Source: GCA-2688105 sp964499445
GTDB taxonomy: Bacteria; Chloroflexota; Dehalococcoidia; Dehalococcoidales; GCA-2688105
Direction of reading: 5' to 3'
NCBI GenBank assembly: GCA_964499445.1
Contig: CAZCLE010000039.1
Span: 1-9,101, forward strand
Length of the DNA stretch: 9,101 nucleotides
Shown: one piece after another, positions 1 through 4,919 of the stretch
Numbering within the stretch: position 1 is the stretch's first letter
How the letters are laid out: each line of letters begins with the position of its first letter
The notes under the pieces: model-generated
The model's database searches: none
Seen by the model: only the letters and a program-made list of their open reading frames with translations
Told to the model about the DNA's origin: nothing
Program-made: the position numbers and the translations under genes

Positions 1-373
1 CCCCGTAGATGAAGGTCTCTTCGAACTTCATCTTGAGTGCCTTAGCCTTAAGCTCAACGATGGCTGTCTCTAAGTCCTGGATATTACTCCGGGTTTCCTT
101 AAGGAAATTATCGACATCAGCATCGCCACCCATAATCTTCAAGTTGGCGGTTTTCTGCTCAAAGGTGGGGGTTGACTCAGCCCAGATATCACCGACATCG
201 TAGAAATCAATCGTGGGCAGGCTCTTCTCCTGGTTATAGGTTAAACCATTACCGGCAATCTCAATAAAGGGGAGTCGTTGCAGTATGGGCGAATCCTTAA
301 TGATGGTTTCCACTACCCCTTGAAGCAACATATCATTTGACAGCTTAGATGCCTCATCTAATGTTAACGCCAT
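1..373 (-). CDS. Phage major capsid protein, N-terminal part (3' end beyond window)
   Basis: Translating the minus strand from the ATG at 373-371 gives 124 open codons to the window edge, so the C-terminal part is missing. The protein begins MALTLDEASKLSNDML and continues with LPFIEIAGNGLTYNQE, YDVGDIWAESTPTF and MGGDADVDNF, ending near KMKFEETFIYG. This matches my memory of the N-terminus of a major capsid family found in uncultured bacterial phages: a helix, a strand-rich E-loop-like stretch, then a helix before the shell fold. The protein would form the icosahedral shell around the scaffold encoded just upstream. The start is well supported by GGAGG 6 nt upstream, which lies within a small hairpin (380-392). 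The order portal, scaffold, capsid on one strand independently supports the call. The exact capsid subfamily cannot be fixed from the fragment. Confidence 0.82.
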   Translation of the reverse strand, partial: MALTLDEASKLSNDMLLQGVVETIIKDSPILQRLPFIEIAGNGLTYNQEKSLPTIDFYDVGDIWAESTPTFEQKTANLKIMGGDADVDNFLKETRSNIQDLETAIVELKAKALKMKFEETFIYG

Positions 374-379
374 TATTAA

Positions 380-392
380 CCTCCTTCGGAGG
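380..392 (-). promoter_or_regulatory. Capsid ribosome-binding site inside a 5-bp hairpin
   Basis: On the minus strand the sequence reads CCTCC-GAA-GGAGG, followed by 6 nt and the capsid ATG. The GGAGG Shine-Dalgarno is the 3' arm of a perfect 5-bp stem whose 5' arm is its exact complement. The mRNA can therefore hide its own ribosome site. Whether this happens in vivo is inference; the complementarity is directly visible. Confidence 0.55.
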
Positions 393-488
393 AAATCCTA
401 AATTCGAATTTCTAAATCCTAAAATTTCCTTATTGTTTAGTATTTGGGGTTTCGTAAGTTTAGGGTTTAGAGTTTAGGATTTCGTATT
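391..488. repeat. A+T-rich degenerate intergenic repeat between scaffold and capsid genes
   Basis: This gap contains recurring variants of one word in both orientations: AATCCTAAA at 394-402, TAAATCCTAAAAT at 413-425, TTTAGGGTTTAG near 459-470, and TTTAGGATTTCG at 473-484. A 12-bp perfect palindrome, AAATTCGAATTT, lies at 400-411. The composition is unlike the flanking genes. Such low-complexity TAAATCC/GGATTTA spacers occur in many environmental bacterial assemblies (recollection). I saw no promoter in it. Confidence 0.5.
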
Positions 489-980
489 TTATTGTTTACC
501 TCCCAGTGCGTATTGAATCTTTTCCCTTGGGGACAGAGTTGACAGGTCAGTTGATGCCCTCTCTGGAGCTCCGGCGGGAACCCTAGCCAATGTAATCTCT
601 GTCTCCAATCCCTGCCTCACCCTACTAACCAGGGTTTGAGCCTCCCTCAGGGACTCATTGATAGACTCAACGCTATCCCCGGTGATGAGCTCCTCAAGCA
701 CCTCGGGGTGAGACTCAACCACTAAGACTCGGTAGCTGGCTGCCGCCTCAGCCAGAGAATCGGAGATAGTAGTTAGCTTCTCCTCTGACTCAGCCACTTC
801 CTGCTCAAGCTCACCGATGCGGCCGTTAGCTTTAGTTAACTCCTCGTCTTTTTGGGCTAATAAGCCCTCAAGCTCAGCAAGCCGGCTCTCGCCTAACCCC
901 TCCCCACTGGGCGGATTCTGGTTTTCTGTCTGGTTTACCCCGTTGGTTTCTCCTTCAGGGTTTAGTTCATCATCTGCCAA
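489..980 (-). CDS. Putative phage scaffolding protein (coiled coil)
   Basis: A 163-residue acidic protein placed between portal and major capsid, the usual position of the capsid assembly scaffold, which chaperones capsid subunits and leaves or is degraded at maturation. The start chosen is TTG at 980-978 (LADDELNPEG). AAGGAGG lies exactly 7 nt upstream, while the in-frame ATG codons further upstream fall at or inside the ribosome site or in the 1000-1079 repeat. Residues 1-32 are disordered and rich in E, N, P and G. Residues about 33-82 form heptad-like helix rich in Leu, Glu and Lys, and a second helical stretch covers about 100-130. The short C-terminus (SPREKIQYALGGKQ) would be a candidate capsid-binding tail. 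No catalytic motif is seen. A minor structural role is the main alternative. Confidence 0.72.
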   Translation of the reverse strand: MADDELNPEGETNGVNQTENQNPPSGEGLGESRLAELEGLLAQKDEELTKANGRIGELEQEVAESEEKLTTISDSLAEAAASYRVLVVESHPEVLEELITGDSVESINESLREAQTLVSRVRQGLETEITLARVPAGAPERASTDLSTLSPREKIQYALGGKQ

Positions 981-987
981 TGTTCGT

Positions 988-994
988 CCTCCTT
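988..994 (-). promoter_or_regulatory. Ribosome-binding site fixing the scaffold TTG start
   Basis: AAGGAGG on the minus strand with a 7-nt spacer before TTG at 980. This is the strongest ribosome site in the gap and the reason for rejecting the longer reading from 1025, whose first residues would come from the adjacent palindromic repeat. Confidence 0.7.
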
Positions 995-999
995 TTTCT

Positions 1000-1079
1000 G
1001 TCATTGCCAGCCTAAGGCGCGGCAATCTCTGGTGGGATGTTTCTGGAGATTGCTTCGGGACCCTGTCCCTCGCAATGAC
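1000..1079. repeat. 80-bp nested palindromic (REP/MITE-like) element between portal and scaffold genes
   Basis: The outer ends are perfect 8-bp inverted repeats, GTCATTGC (1000-1007) and GCAATGAC (1072-1079). A second perfect inverted pair sits inside: GCAATCTC (1022-1029) and GAGATTGC (1046-1053). The pairs are concentric, so the whole unit can fold into an interrupted hairpin on either strand. It starts 6 nt beyond the scaffold ribosome site and ends one base before the portal stop codon, so it fills the intergenic gap. The GTCATTGC...GCAATGAC end signature matches an interspersed repeat I recall from Dehalococcoidia-type and other environmental genomes. It carries no gene and would move, if at all, with help from elsewhere. 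Confidence 0.7.
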
Positions 1080-1080
1080 T

Positions 1081-2469
1081 TTATTCGCTAACGCCCTCTA
1101 CCTGAGGTTCAACTGCGCTCTCTCTCGCTCCACCTCTGGTGGTTTTAGCGTTAAGCTCTTTATTCATCCTGAGGATGGTCTCCCTTTCCTCAAGCCACCT
1201 ATCAAATTCCATCTCCGGGTCTTTGACCCCAATCTCATCCATAGCCTGTTTCCGGGAATGGATACCGCTCTGAACCAATATCTGTTCATTAGCAATCAGT
1301 CGGGATAAGTCCCGGGGTAGTATCGGACTCCAAACTACCCTCAAATGGTTATCACCAAAGCTCTCATTCTGATACTTCTCCAGGAGACTGAGAATGAGCT
1401 CATTTCTCTGTTTATAGACGGCGGTCCTGATAATCCTTTTTCGCCTCACCTTCTGCAGCAGCGGCTGAAGCTCAATCTCAAGGGCTACCCCGGATAGGTC
1501 CCGGCTGGTGCCACCAAAGGCAGCCCGGGGCGATTCTGATACATCATGCAGGATTCTATACAGCAAATCGATATAGTTGATGTGGAGCCCAACGCCACCA
1601 CCCTGCAACAGGTCAAGTAGATAGGCTTTAGCATCCTCAGGTATATTCCACACTGCCCCTGGCTTAACCGCAATATCCTCCGATTCTTCCACATTCTCCA
1701 GAACAGCTATGGGATTGCCTGATAGCTCCAGTATCCGTGAAAGCTGGCTCATCGCCCGGTTTAATTCTCGCTGCGGCTCCATAATCTGGGTTAAATCAGA
1801 TATGCCCCAGAACTTCTTGGGCTCTCTCAAATTGGGATAGACGACAAAGGGAATAAAGCCGTAGGGATTGGGCTTCTTTTCCACCTGAGCATTATCCAGC
1901 CAGAGCTCAAAGTCCCGAGCTGTCCATACCTCAACAATGTTGGCCGTTTTGCCCTTAGGTCTTACTTTATATAGGATTTCTGCCTCATCCGGGGTAAGGT
2001 TATACTTTGAAGCTACCCTCCATACCCTTGCGGTATCATCACCTACCCACCAGGCGTAGATTCCTTGTATATCCGGGGCGGTAACCCTGACCCTTTTTGT
2101 CTCCGCATCCCAGATAACCTTAAAGCAGGCATCACCGAGGATGGCACAATCAATCTCGGTATCAAGGTCTAGCTGCTCAAGATTATTGTCTTCATACACC
2201 TGGTATAAGGCGGCTTCGGCTCTCCGGGCTCTGGCTCTAGCCTCGTCTGAGTCCTGGATAGCCTCAATAGTAAAGTTAATGCCCGACATTAGATATGAGG
2301 TAACCTTATCTATAAATACCTTGGCATAGTTAAAGGTCAGCCGTTTCTCACCCCGCCTGGCGTAGCCCTCCCAGTGCTGACCGTGATAAAAATCGAGGAG
2401 TTCTTTATACCTCCTGAGCCGGTCCGTATCACGATGGGTTAACTGCGTAGGAACAAAATCTTCATTCAT
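1081..2469 (-). CDS. Phage portal protein, SPP1 gp6-like family
   Basis: A 462-residue protein, the usual size of SPP1-type (Phage_prot_Gp6) portals. A dodecamer of this protein forms the DNA channel at the capsid vertex, docks terminase during packaging and later joins head to tail. Supporting stretches are DFYHGQHWEGY and NYAKVFIDKVTSYLMSG near the N-terminus, the wing region with GDACFKVIWD and PDIQGIYAWW, NPYGFIPFVVYPN before the clip and stem, and the stem or tunnel helices around ELNRAMSQLSRILELSG and SGVALEIELQPLLQKVRRKR. The C-terminus is charged and low in complexity. The ATG at 2469 has GAGGG 6 nt upstream and overlaps the upstream HTH gene by 8 nt, indicating translational coupling. 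No frameshift is visible. Confidence 0.93.
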   Translation of the reverse strand: MNEDFVPTQLTHRDTDRLRRYKELLDFYHGQHWEGYARRGEKRLTFNYAKVFIDKVTSYLMSGINFTIEAIQDSDEARARARRAEAALYQVYEDNNLEQLDLDTEIDCAILGDACFKVIWDAETKRVRVTAPDIQGIYAWWVGDDTARVWRVASKYNLTPDEAEILYKVRPKGKTANIVEVWTARDFELWLDNAQVEKKPNPYGFIPFVVYPNLREPKKFWGISDLTQIMEPQRELNRAMSQLSRILELSGNPIAVLENVEESEDIAVKPGAVWNIPEDAKAYLLDLLQGGGVGLHINYIDLLYRILHDVSESPRAAFGGTSRDLSGVALEIELQPLLQKVRRKRIIRTAVYKQRNELILSLLEKYQNESFGDNHLRVVWSPILPRDLSRLIANEQILVQSGIHSRKQAMDEIGVKDPEMEFDRWLEERETILRMNKELNAKTTRGGARESAVEPQVEGVSE

Positions 2470-2746
2470 TTTTAGCCCTCTTTAACGCTCTTTGCACCGT
2501 GCGCTGGCTGAGACCAAACATCAATGCCAGCTCCTTTACTCCCTTACCCTCAGTGCTGAACAGCCTGACTATCTCCCTGTCCCGCTGTCTCTTTAGCCAC
2601 CGCTGCTTGCCTCCGAACTGGTCATAGATACATTCTGACAAGGGGCAGTTAAGACAGGAATCAGCCAACTCGCAACCTTCATCTCGATAATGGCAATACT
2701 CCGGTGGTAAATCTAGCTCAATACTATTCGCCGACTCCAAATCCAT
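2462..2746 (-). CDS. Small Cys-rich helix-turn-helix protein (possible small terminase or late regulator)
   Basis: 94 residues from the ATG at 2746 (MDLESANSIE). An in-frame ATG at 2755 would add three residues, but the AGGG-type ribosome site touches that codon and stands 9 nt before the inner one. The N-terminal half carries a cysteine cluster (C18-H19, C25, C31, C34, C39; spacing C-x6-C-x5-C-x2-C-x4-C), suggesting bound zinc or an iron-sulfur cluster. Residues about 56-91 form a basic HTH of the resolvase or sigma-region-4 type (VKELALMFGLSQRTVQRALKRAK). The 8-nt overlap with the portal gene ties it to head genes. Its place next to the packaging genes allows a small terminase subunit, which often uses an HTH to bind pac DNA. 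A metal-sensing transcription factor is equally possible. Function is not established. Confidence 0.75.
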   Translation of the reverse strand: MDLESANSIELDLPPEYCHYRDEGCELADSCLNCPLSECIYDQFGGKQRWLKRQRDREIVRLFSTEGKGVKELALMFGLSQRTVQRALKRAKNE

Positions 2747-2779
2747 CTCTCGCATTCCCTAACATAACTAACAATGGCT

Positions 2780-2809
2780 ACATTAGCACATATGTTCTAA
2801 TCCAGTCAA
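2780..2809 (-). promoter_or_regulatory. Candidate promoter for the HTH/portal/scaffold/capsid genes
   Basis: On the minus strand TTGACT (2809-2804) is followed by an 18-nt spacer and TAATGT (2785-2780), preceded by TGC as an extended -10. The predicted start falls about 25 nt ahead of the HTH ATG. A near-palindrome around ACATATGT (2788-2795) lies in the spacer and could be a regulator site. The -10 is imperfect, so this is only a moderate call. Confidence 0.45.
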
Positions 2810-2822
2810 CCGGGTTTTGTCG

Positions 2823-3055
2823 CCCCCCCCTAAGATTGTTTATTGACCTCACCCCCTTAGATTTTTATTAGGTAACCCTATCCCCTTTATCCCCTTCCCC
2901 TTGATAAGGGGAAGGGGAATCAATTATATAAGGGAGGCTTCGCTTCCCTTTGACTCTCTTTTACATCCGCTACTTTGAAGGAGAGGGATAAAGGGTGAGG
3001 GGTTGTTAACAATCTTTTATTAAGGGAAGGGGGTCAGGGGGGATAGGTTACTGAA
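2823..3055. repeat. Pyrimidine/purine-rich inverted-repeat cluster in the gene-free 2756-3120 gap
   Basis: Several foldable units are stacked. The arms 2834-2855 and 2994-3014 are imperfect inverted copies (GATTGTTTATTGACCTCACC against a complement of GGTGAGG...CAATC). GGTAACCCTATCCCC (2871-2885) pairs imperfectly with GGGGGATAGGTTAC (3038-3051). A perfect 12-bp hairpin lies at 2891-2917 and a 9-bp hairpin with one wobble at 2930-2950. The strand bias (C-rich left arm, G-rich right arm) and absence of a credible ORF mark this as repeat-derived spacer. It separates the divergent phage late genes and TIG operon and may insulate them. Confidence 0.55.
2891..2917. repeat. Perfect 12-bp inverted repeat with 3-nt loop
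   Basis: CCCCTTCCCCTT, loop GAT, AAGGGGAAGGGG. The stem is very stable, but neither side has the U-run expected of an intrinsic terminator. It is best read as part of the surrounding repeat cluster, although it could block read-through in both directions. Confidence 0.65.
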
Positions 3056-3072
3056 CCATCTCCCCTGGGGGG

Positions 3073-3101
3073 TTGACAAAGATGATTATTTGTGTTATTA
3101 T
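3073..3101 (+). promoter_or_regulatory. Sigma-70-type promoter for the HTH/TIG operon
   Basis: TTGACA (3073-3078), a spacer of exactly 17 nt, then TATTAT (3096-3101). Transcription would begin near 3108, inside the 3099-3119 palindrome and about 12 nt before the TTG of the HTH gene. The perfect -35 box and optimal spacer make this one of the best promoters in the window. Confidence 0.72.
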
Positions 3102-3119
3102 TACTTTGACAAAGTAATA
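3099..3119. promoter_or_regulatory. Palindromic operator candidate over the -10/+1 of the TIG operon
   Basis: The arms TATTACTTTG and CAAAGTAATA are perfect reverse complements around a single central A. The site overlaps the end of the -10 box and the predicted transcription start, so a bound dimer would block initiation. The adjacent HTH gene is the obvious candidate binder, making autoregulation plausible. The binding partner is inference. Confidence 0.55.
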
Positions 3120-3120
3120 T

Positions 3121-3342
3121 TTGCCTATAGAACTTATGGTATTTTTAGACAACTATGTTAATGTGATTGAGGCCGGCCGACGGCTTAAAGTTCATCCTGA
3201 GACGGCAAAACGTCTGTGCCGGCAGGGGGATTTACCGGCAATAAAGATTCATAATACCTGGTTAATTAATAAGGATGTTCTTGACAATTTCGCTGGAACC
3301 TACAACCCCAAACGTGGTGCCAAAAAAAGACTGATAACATAA
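3121..3342 (+). CDS. Excisionase/MerR-type (HTH_17-like) DNA-binding protein
   Basis: 73 residues from TTG at 3121, or 68 from ATG at 3136. Neither start has a ribosome site, and the leader is only about a dozen nt, so initiation may be near-leaderless. Residues about 13-60 match the winged-helix pattern of excisionase-family proteins: YVNVIEAGRRLKVHPETAKRLCRQGDLPAIKIHNTWLI, with a helix-turn-helix (EAGRRLKVHPETAKRLC) and a wing that ends in Trp-Leu. A basic tail, NPKRGAKKRLIT, follows. Such proteins bend or mark DNA, either as recombination directionality factors or as small regulators. No integrase gene is in the window. Because it is the first gene of the TIG unit, next to a perfect palindrome, regulation of that operon is the more economical guess. 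Confidence 0.78.
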   Translation: MPIELMVFLDNYVNVIEAGRRLKVHPETAKRLCRQGDLPAIKIHNTWLINKDVLDNFAGTYNPKRGAKKRLIT

Positions 3343-3365
3343 AAGGAGGGTAAAGAGACAGGCTG

Positions 3366-4901
3366 GTGATAAAACATAGCAGATTTCTCCGCTTCATAGG
3401 TGTAGCTGTTATCTTATCTCTGCTGGCAATTACCATACCAGCCACACCAGCTCTGGCCCAGCCGGCAATCACCCTGTCCCCTACCTCCGGCTCAATAGGA
3501 ACCAACGTTACGATAACCGCCGCCAATTTTGAATCCTTTAAAAACACCGAGGTCAGTATCTTTTTCAATAGCGTAGAAATTGATAACAGCCCGCTACTTG
3601 TATCTGACACCGGGCGTTTTACCACCTATTTTCTTGTCCCTGAGGATGCCATGCCCGGAACAGTTCAGGCTATGGTTAGAACTATAGGCGGCTTTGAAGC
3701 AGTCGCATCTTTTACCATCCTAAGCGCCGAAGTTGAGCTATCCCCCAACGATGGTCCTGTCGGCACCGAGGTAACCATTGACGGCATCGGTTTTTATGCT
3801 GGTGGGCTGGTAACCTTCTACTACTACAATGGTACTCAAGTAGAATTAGGCACTGAAACGGCTGACCCTAGAGGTGAGTGTAGTTACAGCTTTGCCATCC
3901 CTGAGAGCACTGCCGGTAATCACCGGGTTATGGCCCAAGATGCCTGGGATAATTGGGCTGACGCCAATTTTAGAGTTATTCCCTCCGTTACTATTGAGCC
4001 GGTCTCAGGGTCTATCGGAGATGAGGTAATAGTCACCGGCACCGGTTTTGGTAACCAGAGCCGGGTCACCATCTACTTTAACGACGATAGGGTAACAACA
4101 TCTAAGACGGACAGATACGGCAGCCTGGAAGTTAGCTTTGATGTGCCCGTAATGGAAGCCGGCACCTACGATGTAGAGGTAGAGGATAGGGATGGCAACA
4201 AAGATAAGGCAGAGTTCACCATAGCCGCTGGAGCTAACCTCAGCCCGACTATGGGCAATGTCGGCACCACGCTTACCGTTAGCGGCGTTGGGTTTAAAGC
4301 CAGCGGAACCGTTACCATTAAATACGATGATATGCTGATAGCTACGGCTACGGCTAATGCCAGTGGTGGCTTTTCGCTTAATTTTGAAGCCCCCGCCAGC
4401 ATCGGTGGGACTCACACCATAACCATCACTGATGGCGACAACACGATAAAACACCTCTTCTCTATGGAGTCAACACCGCCATCAACACCAGAGTTGCTAT
4501 TACCCGAAGATGCCAGTAAAACTGAGGCGGAGGCATACTTTGACTGGGATGATGTTGACGACCCCAGCGGGGTAACCTATACCTTACAGATTGCTACCAA
4601 TAAGGATTTCACTTCCAATTCTATAGTGCTGGAGAAGAAAGAGCTGACCCATTCTGACTACAACACCACCGGGGTGGAGGAGCTACAGCCCACCGTAAGG
4701 GAAACCCCCTATTACTGGCGGGTAAAAGCCACCGACGGTGCCTCCAATGAGAGCCAGTGGTCAACCCCGTGGTCACTCTATGTTGTCTCTGTCTCCGGCT
4801 TTCCTAACTGGGCAAAATACACCCTGATAGTGCTGGGCATACTGGCAGCCGCCGCCTTAGCCTTCTGGCTGGGCAGGAGAACTGCCTTCTACCGACAATA
4901 A
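3366..4901 (+). CDS. Secreted, membrane-anchored protein with four TIG-like repeats and an Fn3-like module (paralog 1)
   Basis: 511 residues. The start is GTG at 3366, with AAGGAGGG about 15 nt upstream; a stop at 3351 rules out longer readings. Residues 1-31 form a signal peptide (basic start, hydrophobic core, A-L-A cleavage site). Four immunoglobulin-like TIG/IPT-type repeats follow at about 35-119, 122-206, 207-288 and 289-369. Each starts with a variant of LSPTSGSIGTNVTITGTGF and ends in a strand such as FTI. Residues about 371-476 are Fn3-like (FDWDDVDDPSGVTYTLQIA...YYWRVKATDGASNESQWS). A transmembrane helix at about 484-502 and the tail GRRTAFYRQ anchor it. The protein should project from the cell surface as an adhesin or receptor-like stalk. 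The ligand is unknown and no enzyme motif was seen. The next gene starts 18 nt later and is a paralog. Confidence 0.85.
   Translation: MIKHSRFLRFIGVAVILSLLAITIPATPALAQPAITLSPTSGSIGTNVTITAANFESFKNTEVSIFFNSVEIDNSPLLVSDTGRFTTYFLVPEDAMPGTVQAMVRTIGGFEAVASFTILSAEVELSPNDGPVGTEVTIDGIGFYAGGLVTFYYYNGTQVELGTETADPRGECSYSFAIPESTAGNHRVMAQDAWDNWADANFRVIPSVTIEPVSGSIGDEVIVTGTGFGNQSRVTIYFNDDRVTTSKTDRYGSLEVSFDVPVMEAGTYDVEVEDRDGNKDKAEFTIAAGANLSPTMGNVGTTLTVSGVGFKASGTVTIKYDDMLIATATANASGGFSLNFEAPASIGGTHTITITDGDNTIKHLFSMESTPPSTPELLLPEDASKTEAEAYFDWDDVDDPSGVTYTLQIATNKDFTSNSIVLEKKELTHSDYNTTGVEELQPTVRETPYYWRVKATDGASNESQWSTPWSLYVVSVSGFPNWAKYTLIVLGILAAAALAFWLGRRTAFYRQ
3743..3901 (+). repeat. 159-bp block identical to 5294-5452 (copy A)
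   Basis: Base-by-base comparison shows perfect identity with 5294-5452 (offset 1551), with mismatches immediately on both sides. It encodes most of TIG repeat 2 (PNDGPVGTEVTIDGIGF through SYSFAIP). Flanking parts of the two genes differ widely, which points to recent domain transfer or gene conversion. Confidence 0.9.
4525..4597 (+). repeat. 73-bp block identical to 6088-6160 (copy A)
   Basis: Perfect identity with 6088-6160 (offset 1563), covering the Fn3-like segment EAYFDWDDVDDPSGVTYTLQ. A third shared stretch of about 32 bp (GGTGCCTCCAATGAGAGCC...) lies further downstream in both genes. Confidence 0.88.
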
Positions 4902-4919
4902 AGGGGGGTGGGTTACTAA

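Noticed and set aside
981..1025. Longer scaffold reading starting at 1025 (MPRLRLAM...) or at the inner ATG
   Set aside because: The extra residues derive from the 1000-1079 palindrome and the ribosome site itself; AAGGAGG with a 7-nt spacer points to TTG at 980.
817..1308. Plus-strand 163-codon ORF across scaffold, repeat and portal
   Set aside because: It is antisense to three supported minus-strand features, and its composition follows their codon complement; no ribosome site or domain.
3106..3131. Second plus-strand promoter TTGACA (3106) with TATAGA (3126) before the HTH gene
   Set aside because: The spacer is only 14 nt, and the TTGACA is part of the 21-bp palindrome; the promoter at 3073-3101 has optimal spacing.
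3121..3342. Evidence of an integration module (xis beside int, with att site)
   Set aside because: Only the excisionase-like HTH is present; no recombinase gene, tRNA or flanking direct repeat was found in the window.
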